From the NCBI RefSeq assembly GCF_009741265.1, contig NZ_WOWL01000001.1, positions 1,550,001 to 1,614,000 on the forward strand: a stretch of DNA of 64,000 bases, written 5' to 3'. Position numbers and translations under genes: made by a program. Shown piece after piece: positions 9,547 to 17,204 of this stretch. This DNA is from Pseudarthrobacter sp. GA104. Lineage in GTDB: Bacteria; Actinomycetota; Actinomycetes; Actinomycetales; Micrococcaceae. A model generated the notes under the pieces. The model worked only from the letters and a program-made list of their open reading frames with translations. It was not told where the DNA came from and did no database searches. Position 1 is the stretch's first letter. The number at the start of each line of letters is the position of its first letter.

Positions 9547-10854
9547 TCAGAAGGTCGCCTTGGCGGTCTTGATCTCTTCAGCCATCTGCTTGGTTGCGTC
9601 ATCCGCTGTGGCCGTGCCGGACAGGACCGCGTAGACGTTCTTGTTGATGGCCTGGGAAATCTGCGGGTACACCGGGGAGACCGGCCTGGGCTTGGCACCC
9701 TTGACCGAGTCGAGCAGTTCCTTCGCGAACGGCATCTTGGCCAGGACTTCGGGGGCGGAGTAGGCGGCCTCGTTCACCGGCGCCTGGGAGTTGTCCATGG
9801 CCACGTGCTTCTGCCACTCCGGGGAGGTGGCGAACTTGATGTAGGCCACGGCTGCGCCCGGGTTGGTGGAGTGGGCGGAGATGGCGAAGTTCCAGCCGCC
9901 CAGGACGCCGCTTGGCTTGGCGGAGCCGTCAAAGGAGGGCAGCGGTGCCACGCCGAAGGTGCCTGCCAGGTTGGTGGCGTTCAGGAGGCGGTAGACGTGG
10001 GGCCAGTTGCGCTGGTATCCGAAGTTGCCGGACTCGTAGGCCAGGCGTGCGGGATCTTCGTTGTAGGTCAGCACGGCACGGTCCGCGGAACCGTTCTTGA
10101 TGCCGTCGGCCATGAAGTTCAGGACCTTGCGGGTGGTGTCGTTGTCCACCGCCACTTCGCCGTTGGCATCCAGGACCTCGCCGCCGGCGCTGTAGAGGAG
10201 TTCGAGGAAGTTCACCGTCAGGCCTTCATACTGCTTGCCTTGGTAGACCAGCCCGTTGCCTGGGGCCTTGGCTGCCTCTTTGTAGAGCTGCTGCCAGGTT
10301 TCCGGCTTGGCCACCTTGTCCTTCTGGTAGTAGATCAGGCCGGCGTTCGTGTAGAAGGGTGCGGCCCAGTACTTGCCGTCGTACTTCACCGTCTCAGTCG
10401 TGGACGTGATGAGGTTGTCCTTGATTCCTTCGACCAGTTCGGTCTGGTCAAGCAGCCAGCCCTGGGAGGCGAACTCGGCCGTCCAGATCACGTCCGTCAT
10501 GAAGATGTCGCACTCGGTGGACTTGCCTTCAAGGCGCTGGACGGCCTGCGTGCGGGATTCGTCCGTCGTGGCACCGATCTCCGTGTACTTCGCCGTCATG
10601 CCCGGGTTGGCGGCGTTGAAGGCCGCCGTGGTGTTCTTGTGGATGCCGCTCGCGTCTTTGCCGCCGCACAAATGGATGTTTCCCTTGGCGCCTTCTGCGC
10701 TCTTGGGATCGGCTACGGCCGCGGCCGGAGCCTGGGTCGATTCCGATTTCGACGCCGGCTGGTTTCCGCAGCCCGCGAGCATGACTCCCGCTACTACGGT
10801 TGCTGCAACACTCTGGGCAAGACGACGGCGTCTTGCTGGCATGGATGCCTTCAC
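9547..10854 (-). CDS. Extracellular sugar-binding lipoprotein of an ABC transporter
   Basis: The substrate-capturing subunit (MalE/family 1 type), lipid-anchored outside the membrane. A positively charged N-terminus and hydrophobic helix lead to the lipobox LAGC, with Cys29 as the lipidation site, followed by a Ser/Ala linker and the binding domain (435 residues). I prefer GTG 10854 because AAAGGA lies five bases before it; an ATG at 10842 is the alternative. It is the first gene of the leftward operon. A 26-bp dyad at 10955-10980, shared with the promoter of the divergent isomerase operon, lies about 100 bp upstream. Confidence 0.92.
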   Translation of the reverse strand: MKASMPARRRRLAQSVAATVVAGVMLAGCGNQPASKSESTQAPAAAVADPKSAEGAKGNIHLCGGKDASGIHKNTTAAFNAANPGMTAKYTEIGATTDESRTQAVQRLEGKSTECDIFMTDVIWTAEFASQGWLLDQTELVEGIKDNLITSTTETVKYDGKYWAAPFYTNAGLIYYQKDKVAKPETWQQLYKEAAKAPGNGLVYQGKQYEGLTVNFLELLYSAGGEVLDANGEVAVDNDTTRKVLNFMADGIKNGSADRAVLTYNEDPARLAYESGNFGYQRNWPHVYRLLNATNLAGTFGVAPLPSFDGSAKPSGVLGGWNFAISAHSTNPGAAVAYIKFATSPEWQKHVAMDNSQAPVNEAAYSAPEVLAKMPFAKELLDSVKGAKPRPVSPVYPQISQAINKNVYAVLSGTATADDATKQMAEEIKTAKATF

Positions 10855-10954
10855 GAGTTTCCTTTCGGGGTGGCCTGGTCCGCCCATTCGGTCCACGGCC
10901 ATAATCGGACGGCCGCAGGTACCGGACAGCGGGACGATGAAGCGGTCAGCCGCA

Positions 10955-10980
10955 ACTTTCAACCGCTATAGGTCAAAAGT
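10955..10980. promoter_or_regulatory. Candidate ROK operator upstream of the solute-binding gene
   Basis: ACTTTC at 10955-10960 and CAAAAGT at 10974-10980 delimit a 26-bp imperfect dyad. A dyad of exactly the same length and outer arms (ACTTTTG and CAAAAGT) occurs at 12459-12484 over the promoter of the isomerase operon. The ROK repressor gene lies between the two. The rest of the gap 10855-11189 holds no gene. Confidence 0.6.
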
Positions 10981-11035
10981 ATGTAGGCGAGCCGCTGTAA
11001 GCAGATTTCCATGGAGTGTGACCCATGTCAACAAG

Positions 11036-11064
11036 AATCGGATGGGATTTTTCGGTATCCGATT
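11036..11064. other. 8-bp inverted repeat in the gap before the solute-binding gene
   Basis: AATCGGAT (11036-11043) and ATCCGATT (11057-11064) are separated by 13 bases in the gap between the ROK gene end and the transporter operon. It may be a terminator for the ROK gene or a second regulatory site; no other support is visible. Confidence 0.3.
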
Positions 11065-11189
11065 GGATCCCGGGGTACATCTGCCGGTATTCGAGGGCAT
11101 GCCGCGGCGAGGCCTGCGTGCTTGGGTGCTTGCGTGCCTACGCGCTTGGGTGCACGGACCGTACAGGCCTGGAATTTGGGGGGACGCGC

Positions 11190-12410
11190 CTAATCAGCCT
11201 GGGTGGACGTCCGGATGGCGGTTTCCACCGCTTCGGGCGAGAGGACGTGGTCAATCACCATCCGGCTGGCACCAAGTATTGCGGCGTCTGCCGGAGCTTT
11301 GGACTGCTCGATGCGGAGCCGGGACGTGGCAAGCGGCAGCGATCTGCGGTAAACCGCCTCGCGTACCCCCGCCAGCAGCTGGTCGCCGGCGCGCGCCAGG
11401 CTTCCGCCCACCACAATGACGGAAGGGTTGAGCAGGTTCACGCAAATTGCGAGTACCTCCCCCAGGTCCCGTCCGGCCTGCCGCAGCGCATGGATGGCCT
11501 GGACGTTTCCCTTGGCCGCGAGTTCCACCACGTCTGTACTGGTGGTGGCGTCGATTCCTTCCGCACGCAGCTTACCGGCCAAGGCAGGTCCGGATGCCAG
11601 GGCCTCGAGGCATCCGCTGTTGCCGCAGCGGCACAGCACGTCCTCGCCGTCGGGGACCCGGACGTGCCCAAGGTCGCCGGAAGTACCATCTGCGCCACGC
11701 TGGATTTGGCCGTTGCTGATGATGCCGGCACCGATGCCCGTGGCCACTTTGACCAGCAACACGTTCTGGAATTCCTGCCAGTGGGCGTACCGCTCACCGA
11801 TCGCCATGATGTTCACGTCGTTATCCACCAGCACGACCGTGCCCAGCTGCCGGCCAACGAATCCGGCCACATCGAACCCGTCCCAGCCCGGCATGATGGG
11901 AGGTTTCACCGGCCGCCCCGTGCTGTGTTCCACAGGACCGGGGAGTCCTATCCCCACTCCGGCAAGATCGCCGACGCGGCGTCCGACGTCTTCCAACAGC
12001 TTGCGCCCTATTTCGATGACGCGGTTCAGGACGGGTTCGGGACCTTCCCCAATATCGATCGCTTCGGAGTGCCTGGCAAGGATGGTGGCATTCAGGTCGG
12101 TGGCCGCCACCGAGGCATGGGTTGCGCCTATGTCGGCGGCGAGCACCAGCCTGACCCCCGCGTTAAACGCAAATTTCGACGGCGGCCGCCCGCCGGAGGA
12201 GGCCGCTTCGCCGGCCGGACCCACCAGGCCCATGGCAAGGAGGGCATCAATCCGGGCGGCAACAGTGGTCCGGGCAAGGCCGGTCAGGTCCGCCAGTTCG
12301 GACCGCGTGCGGGGCTTGCCGTCACGGAGCAGCTGGAACAGGTCACCGGTGCGCGAAAGCAGCCCGGCTTCCTGCTGTAGACGCGGTTGTTGCCTCGGAA
12401 CGATCGCCAT
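11190..12410 (-). CDS. ROK-family transcriptional regulator
   Basis: A 406-residue DNA-binding sugar sensor. An N-terminal winged helix-turn-helix (about 20-65, RSELADLTGLARTTVAARID) precedes a ROK kinase-like domain with DIGATH at 93-98 and the zinc-binding GH...CRCGNSGC signature at about 249-267. ATG 12410 is chosen; a further in-frame ATG at 12428 would add six residues. The gene sits between the transporter operon and the divergent isomerase/dehydrogenase operon, whose promoters share a dyad, so it most likely represses both until the sugar or its phosphate is present. It is probably autoregulated through the divergent site. Confidence 0.93.
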   Translation of the reverse strand: MAIVPRQQPRLQQEAGLLSRTGDLFQLLRDGKPRTRSELADLTGLARTTVAARIDALLAMGLVGPAGEAASSGGRPPSKFAFNAGVRLVLAADIGATHASVAATDLNATILARHSEAIDIGEGPEPVLNRVIEIGRKLLEDVGRRVGDLAGVGIGLPGPVEHSTGRPVKPPIMPGWDGFDVAGFVGRQLGTVVLVDNDVNIMAIGERYAHWQEFQNVLLVKVATGIGAGIISNGQIQRGADGTSGDLGHVRVPDGEDVLCRCGNSGCLEALASGPALAGKLRAEGIDATTSTDVVELAAKGNVQAIHALRQAGRDLGEVLAICVNLLNPSVIVVGGSLARAGDQLLAGVREAVYRRSLPLATSRLRIEQSKAPADAAILGASRMVIDHVLSPEAVETAIRTSTQAD

Positions 12411-12458
12411 ACCTAAGGAATAGCACATTCGGAAATACTTTGGTTCGAGTAATCCTTG

Positions 12459-12484
12459 ACTTTTGATTGACTTGCGCCAAAAGT
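12459..12484. promoter_or_regulatory. Candidate ROK operator in the divergent ROK/isomerase region
   Basis: ACTTTTG (12459-12465) and CAAAAGT (12478-12484) form a perfect 7-bp dyad spaced by 12 bases. It overlaps the -35 box and spacer of the rightward promoter, a position suited to repression. The dyad at 10955-10980 matches it in arms and total length. Confidence 0.65.
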
Positions 12485-12495
12485 CGCCGTAATTT
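12467..12495 (+). promoter_or_regulatory. Promoter of the isomerase/dehydrogenase operon
   Basis: TTGACT (12467-12472) and TAATTT (12490-12495) are separated by 17 bases, a good sigma-70-type promoter. The expected transcript start near 12502 leaves a leader of about 57 bases before the first ATG. Confidence 0.6.
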
Positions 12496-12558
12496 GTAAA
12501 AAACCCAACTCATGTGCTGCGGCGCATGCAACATCGAGCAGCAAGGAATGGGCAGGCC

Positions 12559-13299
12559 ATGGACTACTCGCTTCAGCTTTACACTCTTCGGCGGCCCTTG
12601 GAAGAGGACCTTCCCGGAACCATCCGCAGGGTCGCGGACATCGGTTTCACCCAGGTGGAGCCCTACAATTTCGTGGCCACCGCGAAGGAACTGGGCAGTG
12701 CCCTGAAAGAGAACGGACTGACGGCGCCGTCCGGCCATGCCCCGCTGCTCAGCCAGGACCAGGACGAAATCTTCGCAGCGGCCAGGGACCTGGGCATCAC
12801 TACGGTGATCGACCCGTTCATCCCCGCCGACCGCTGGCAGACGGCCGAGGACATCCGTGCCACGGCGGAGAAGCTGAACGAAGCCGCCAAAAAGGGCGCC
12901 GAGTACGGCATCCGGGTTGGCTACCACAACCACCAGTGGGAGTTGGAGTCACTCGTCGAAGGCCGGATCGCCCTGGAATACTTCGCCGACCTGCTTGACC
13001 CGGAACTGGTCCTGGAAGTGGACACCTACTGGGTGGCCGTGGGCGGGCAGGATCCGGTGGACATCCTCGCCAGGCTCGGTGACCGGGTAAAGCTGATCCA
13101 CATCAAGGACGGCCCCCTGACCACGGATACCAAGGCCCAGCAGCCGGCCGGCAAGGGCAAGGTGCAGGTCCTTGACGTCATCGCCGCAGCAAAGGCCCTG
13201 GAGGTGGGCGTGGTGGAATTCGACGACTACGAGGGAGACATCTTCCAGGGCATCGCCGAGAGCCTGGCATTCCTCAACAGCGCAGGAGCCAGCGCATGA
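12559..13299 (+). CDS. Sugar phosphate isomerase/epimerase-type TIM-barrel protein
   Basis: A 246-residue xylose-isomerase-like (AP endonuclease 2 family) TIM barrel, beginning MDYSLQLYTLRRPLEEDL. The metal-ligand context is visible in GYHNHQWELE (about 122-131), LEVDTYWVAVGG and LIHIKDGP. Members act as isomerases, epimerases, or metal-dependent eliminases and hydratases of 3-keto-glycosides. ATG 12559 is the first start matching the family N-terminus. The next gene overlaps it by ATGA. It is the first gene of the rightward operon under the shared candidate ROK operator. Confidence 0.88.
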   Translation: MDYSLQLYTLRRPLEEDLPGTIRRVADIGFTQVEPYNFVATAKELGSALKENGLTAPSGHAPLLSQDQDEIFAAARDLGITTVIDPFIPADRWQTAEDIRATAEKLNEAAKKGAEYGIRVGYHNHQWELESLVEGRIALEYFADLLDPELVLEVDTYWVAVGGQDPVDILARLGDRVKLIHIKDGPLTTDTKAQQPAGKGKVQVLDVIAAAKALEVGVVEFDDYEGDIFQGIAESLAFLNSAGASA

Positions 13300-14426
13300 G
13301 CACCCCCTCCCCCAGCAAAGGCCCGGTGGGCGTCGGCGTCATCGGCGCGGGCAACATCAGCAAGCAGTACCTGGACAACCTCACCACGTTCCCCGACCTC
13401 AAGGTCCACGTCATCGCGGACCTCTTCGAGGAAGCCGCCGAAGCCCGGGCCAACGAATACGGCATCCCCGAGTGGGGCGGGGTGGAAAAAGCACTGCACC
13501 ACCCCGACGTCGAGATCATCGTGAACCTGACCATTCCCGCAGCCCACGTCGAAGTGGCCACAGCCGCCGTACACGCCGGCAAGCACGTCTGGACCGAGAA
13601 GCCTTTTTCCCTTGACCGCGAATCAGGCCTGGGGCTCCTCAAAACCGCAGACTCCGCGGGGATTCGCCTCGGCTGCGCCCCGGACACGTTCCTGGGTGCC
13701 GGGCTCCAGACTGCACTGCGCCTGATCCAGCGCGGCGACATCGGCACGCCCCTGACCGGCATGACCACCTTCCAGACGCCGGGTCCGGAGTCCTGGCACC
13801 CCAACCCCGCCTTCCTGTTCCAGTACGGCGCCGGCCCCCTGTTCGACATGGGCCCCTACTACCTCACCACCCTGGTCCAGGCCTTCGGCTCCATCCGCAA
13901 GGTGGCCGCCGTCGGCTCCAAGGCCAAGGACATCCGCGTCATCGGTTCCGGACCCAAGGCCGGCGAGGAGTTCACCGTGGAAGTCCCCACGCACGTCTCG
14001 GCCATGGCGCAATTCGAAAGCGGCGCGTCCTCCCACAGCGTCTTCTCCTTCGAATCTCCCCGCACGCGGATGGGATTCGTGGAGATTACAGGCACGGAGG
14101 CCACTATCTCCCTGCCGGATCCCAACAACTTCGACGGCGACGTCAGGCTTTGGCGCGCGGGCGACGAAGCCTGGACCATCATCCCGGCCACGGGCCCGGC
14201 GAACGGCCGCGGCATGGGCGTCCTGGACATGGCGCGTTCGCTGCGTGCCGGCGTCCCCCACCGCGCCCCCGGCAGCCTGGCCTACCATGTGCTGGACGCC
14301 ATGGTCTCCATCTCGGAATCCATGGACTCGGGCACCTTTGTGGACGTGGAAAGCTCCGCCCCGACCTCTGCTCCGCTCCCCGAGGACTGGGCACCGGAGA
14401 CGCTGACCCTGGGGGAGGGCGCATGA
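13296..14426 (+). CDS. Gfo/Idh/MocA-family oxidoreductase
   Basis: A 376-residue NAD(P)-dependent sugar dehydrogenase. The Rossmann motif GAGNIS is at residues 17-22 and the family TEKP motif at about 99-102. Its ATG overlaps the stop of the isomerase gene (ATGA) and its own stop overlaps the next ATG, so four consecutive genes are tightly coupled. In a 3-keto-glycoside scheme one dehydrogenase oxidises the glycoside and the other reduces the 3-keto-sugar; which role this one plays cannot be told. Confidence 0.93.
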   Translation: MSTPSPSKGPVGVGVIGAGNISKQYLDNLTTFPDLKVHVIADLFEEAAEARANEYGIPEWGGVEKALHHPDVEIIVNLTIPAAHVEVATAAVHAGKHVWTEKPFSLDRESGLGLLKTADSAGIRLGCAPDTFLGAGLQTALRLIQRGDIGTPLTGMTTFQTPGPESWHPNPAFLFQYGAGPLFDMGPYYLTTLVQAFGSIRKVAAVGSKAKDIRVIGSGPKAGEEFTVEVPTHVSAMAQFESGASSHSVFSFESPRTRMGFVEITGTEATISLPDPNNFDGDVRLWRAGDEAWTIIPATGPANGRGMGVLDMARSLRAGVPHRAPGSLAYHVLDAMVSISESMDSGTFVDVESSAPTSAPLPEDWAPETLTLGEGA

Positions 14427-15625
14427 GCCGGGAACCGGGAACCACGGCGCCACTGGGTGTGGCGATGATCGGCTACGCCTTCATGGGCAAGGCACATTCC
14501 AACGCGTGGCGGAACGTGGCCAGCTTCTTCGACGTCCCGGCGTTTGAACAAAAGGTCCTGGTTGGCCGCGATGCCGCCGCCGTCTCGGAGGCTGCCGGCA
14601 GGTACGGGTGGGCGGAAACGGCCACCGACTGGCGCACTGTCCTGGAGCGGGACGACATCCACATCATCGACGTCTGCGCCCCGGGCTGGATGCACGCCGA
14701 AATCGCCATCGCCGCCTTTGAGGCGGGCAAGCATGTGCTGCTGGAGAAGCCCCTCGCCAACACCCTGGCGGAGGCCGAGGCAATGACCGCTGCGGCGCAG
14801 GCCGCACGGGCCAGGGGCGTCCAGTCGATGGTCGGGTTCAACTACCGCAGGGTGCCTGCCCTTGCCCTTGCCAAGGAGCTGATCGCCGAGGGCAGGATCG
14901 GCACGGTACGGCACGTCCGTGCCGCCTACCTGCAGGACTGGCTGGCTGACGACCAGGCGCCCATGACCTGGCGGCTGAAGAAGGAAACAGCCGGCTCCGG
15001 CGCCCTGGGTGACATCGCCTCCCACGCCATCGACCAGGTGCTGTTCCTCCTGGGGGACCGGGTCACCGAGGTCACCGGCCGCCTGCACACCTTCGTGAAC
15101 CGGCGCCCCGGCACGAGCGGTCCCGCAGGCGGCCTTGAGGATGTAACGGTCGACGACGCCGCCTGGGCAACATTGTCCCTCGCCTCGGGAGCAGTCGCCT
15201 CAGTGGAGGCCTCCCGGGTGGCCACCGGACGGAAGAACTCCCTCCAGCTTGAGGTCTACGGCGACAAGGGCGCCCTCCGGTTCGACCTGGAAAACCTCAA
15301 TGAGCTTGCGTTCCTGGATGCCACCGCACCCGCCCGGGAGCAGGGATTCCGCCGGATCCTGGTCAACGAGCCCGAGCACCCGTACCTTAAGGCGTGGTGG
15401 CCGCAGGGCCACATCATCGGCTGGGAGCACACCTTCACCCACGAAGTCCGCGACTTCCTGCTTGCCGTCAGCTCCGAAACCGCGCCGTCGCCGTCGTTCG
15501 AGGACGGGCTGGCCGTCCAGCGCATCCTGGACGCCGTGGAGGAATCCGCCGCCGCGAAGAGCGCCCTCATCCAACTGGCCCCCGCCAACCCGGCCGCCAC
15601 CGCCACCCACCCGCAAGGAGCCTGA
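14423..15625 (+). CDS. Gfo/Idh/MocA-family oxidoreductase, levoglucosan-dehydrogenase-like
   Basis: A 400-residue NAD-type dehydrogenase. GYAFMGKAHS begins at residue 17, LLEKPLAN is near 105-112, FNYRRVPALALAK near 138, and GSGALGDIASHAIDQ near 190-204 holds the catalytic His/Asp region. From family knowledge, this pattern (FMGKAHS, YLQDW, GSGALGDI) is the one seen in levoglucosan dehydrogenases of Arthrobacter relatives; I could not run an alignment. Translationally coupled to the previous gene (ATGA). Confidence 0.9.
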   Translation: MSREPGTTAPLGVAMIGYAFMGKAHSNAWRNVASFFDVPAFEQKVLVGRDAAAVSEAAGRYGWAETATDWRTVLERDDIHIIDVCAPGWMHAEIAIAAFEAGKHVLLEKPLANTLAEAEAMTAAAQAARARGVQSMVGFNYRRVPALALAKELIAEGRIGTVRHVRAAYLQDWLADDQAPMTWRLKKETAGSGALGDIASHAIDQVLFLLGDRVTEVTGRLHTFVNRRPGTSGPAGGLEDVTVDDAAWATLSLASGAVASVEASRVATGRKNSLQLEVYGDKGALRFDLENLNELAFLDATAPAREQGFRRILVNEPEHPYLKAWWPQGHIIGWEHTFTHEVRDFLLAVSSETAPSPSFEDGLAVQRILDAVEESAAAKSALIQLAPANPAATATHPQGA

Positions 15626-15626
15626 C

Positions 15627-16622
15627 ATGCCCCGCCCGTTTACCCTGTTCACCGGCCAGTGGGCCGACCTGCCCTTCGAAGAGGTGGCCAAACTGGCCTC
15701 CGGCTGGGGCTACGACGGCCTGGAAATCGCCGTCTCCGGGGACCATCTGGACGCCTGGCGCTGGGACGAACCCGGCTACGTGGAGTCCAAGCTCGCCGTA
15801 CTGGAAAAGTACAACCTGAAGGTTTGGGCCATCTCCAACCACCTCAAGGGCCAGGCCGTGTGCGATGACCCCATCGACTTCCGCCACCAGGACATCGTGG
15901 GCGCCAAGGTCTGGGGCGACGGCGACCCCGAAGGCGTCCGCCAGAGGGCCGCCGAGGAAATGAAGCACACCGCCCGGCTCGCCAAGGCACTCGGGGTGGA
16001 CACCGTCGTCGGCTTCACCGGCTCCTCCATCTGGCAGTACGTGGCCATGTTCCCGCCCGTCCCGGAAAAGGTCATCGACGCCGGCTACCAGGACTTCGCC
16101 GACCGCTGGAACCCCATCCTGGATGTCTTCGACGAATGCGGCGTCCGGTTCGCCCACGAAGTCCACCCGTCCGAGATCGCCTACGACTACTGGACCACCG
16201 TCCGCACCCTCGAGGCGATCGGACACCGCGAAGCGTTCGGCCTGAACTGGGACCCCTCCCACATGATGTGGCAGGGAATGGACCCCGTTTCCTTCATCTG
16301 GGACTTCAAGGACCGGATCTACCACGTGGACTGCAAAGACACCAGGATCCGCCAGACCGGCCGCAACACGGTCCTGGGCTCCCACCTGCCCTGGGGCGAT
16401 CCGCGCCGCGGGTGGGACTTCGTCTCGGCCGGCCGCGGCGACGTCCCCTGGGAAGCCTCGTTCCGCGCCCTGTCCGCGATCGGCTATGACGGGCCTATCT
16501 CCGTCGAATGGGAAGACGCCGGCATGGACCGCCTGCACGGCGCCCCCGAAGCCCTCGCGGCCCTCAAGAAGTTCGACTTCCCGCCATCGAGCACGTCCTT
16601 CGACGCCGCCTTCAAGCAGTAG
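15627..16622 (+). CDS. Sugar phosphate isomerase/epimerase-type TIM-barrel protein
   Basis: A 331-residue xylose-isomerase-like TIM barrel, longer than its partner at 12559. It opens PRPFTLFTGQWADLPFEEVA. Probable metal-site segments are VRFAHEVHPSEIAYD, LNWDPSHMMWQGMDP, YHVDCKDTRI and ISVEWEDAGMD. ATG 15627 follows AAGGAG at 15615-15620 and lies one base after the previous stop. It closes the four-gene rightward operon. Candidate roles are an eliminase or hydratase on 3-keto-sugars, or a plain epimerase. Confidence 0.9.
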   Translation: MPRPFTLFTGQWADLPFEEVAKLASGWGYDGLEIAVSGDHLDAWRWDEPGYVESKLAVLEKYNLKVWAISNHLKGQAVCDDPIDFRHQDIVGAKVWGDGDPEGVRQRAAEEMKHTARLAKALGVDTVVGFTGSSIWQYVAMFPPVPEKVIDAGYQDFADRWNPILDVFDECGVRFAHEVHPSEIAYDYWTTVRTLEAIGHREAFGLNWDPSHMMWQGMDPVSFIWDFKDRIYHVDCKDTRIRQTGRNTVLGSHLPWGDPRRGWDFVSAGRGDVPWEASFRALSAIGYDGPISVEWEDAGMDRLHGAPEALAALKKFDFPPSSTSFDAAFKQ

Positions 16623-16640
16623 CTCCCAGGGGCACGCACG

Positions 16641-16646
16641 TAGAAT
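16641..16646 (+). promoter_or_regulatory. -10 box of a leaderless promoter for the GNAT gene
   Basis: TAGAAT is followed by exactly six bases and then the ATG at 16653, so the transcript would begin at the start codon. No Shine-Dalgarno sequence is present. No clear -35 box is seen. Confidence 0.55.
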
Positions 16647-16652
16647 CCCTGC

Positions 16653-17186
16653 ATGACCCACACCATCCGCCCGGCAACAGCGGACGACGCCGGGGCGCTG
16701 GCAGCCCTGGCAACCGTCACCTTTCCGCTGGCGTGCCCGCCGTCGACGTCGCCTGAAGACATAGCAGCGCACCTTGCGAACACCCTCAGCGAACAGCACT
16801 TCCGGACGTACCTCGGTGACCCGGACGTCACCGTCCTGGTGATAGACGGGGAAGGCGCCCTCCGCGGGTACAGCCTCCTGGTGAACCGTCCCGCGGCGGA
16901 CCCGGATGTGTCCGCGGTGCTGACATTGACGCCGTCGGTGGAGCTCAGCAAGTGCTATGTGCATCCCGGGCACCACGGCCTGGGCGCCGCTGCGGAGCTG
17001 ATGCACGCCAGCCTCCAGGCGGCGGCCGGATCAGGCGCAGCCGGTGTGTGGCTCGGGGTCAACAGCCAAAACGCGCGGGCCATCCGCTTCTACGAGAAGT
17101 CAGGGTTCCGCAGGGTGGGAACCAAGTCTTTCCGGCTGGGAAATACCGTGGAGCACGATTTCGTGCTGGAGCGAGCCCTCCCGTGA
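16653..17186 (+). CDS. GNAT-family N-acetyltransferase
   Basis: A 177-residue acetyl-CoA-dependent acyltransferase. The acetyl-CoA-binding region CYVHPGHHGLGAAAELMHAS (about 102-121) and the C-terminal NSQNARAIRFYEKSGFRRVG are family hallmarks. The acceptor substrate is unknown. It appears to have its own leaderless promoter after the sugar operon and ends 18 bp from the convergent debranching-enzyme gene. Confidence 0.9.
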   Translation: MTHTIRPATADDAGALAALATVTFPLACPPSTSPEDIAAHLANTLSEQHFRTYLGDPDVTVLVIDGEGALRGYSLLVNRPAADPDVSAVLTLTPSVELSKCYVHPGHHGLGAAAELMHASLQAAAGSGAAGVWLGVNSQNARAIRFYEKSGFRRVGTKSFRLGNTVEHDFVLERALP

Positions 17187-17204
17187 CCAGCCCCCACTAC
17201 CCTC

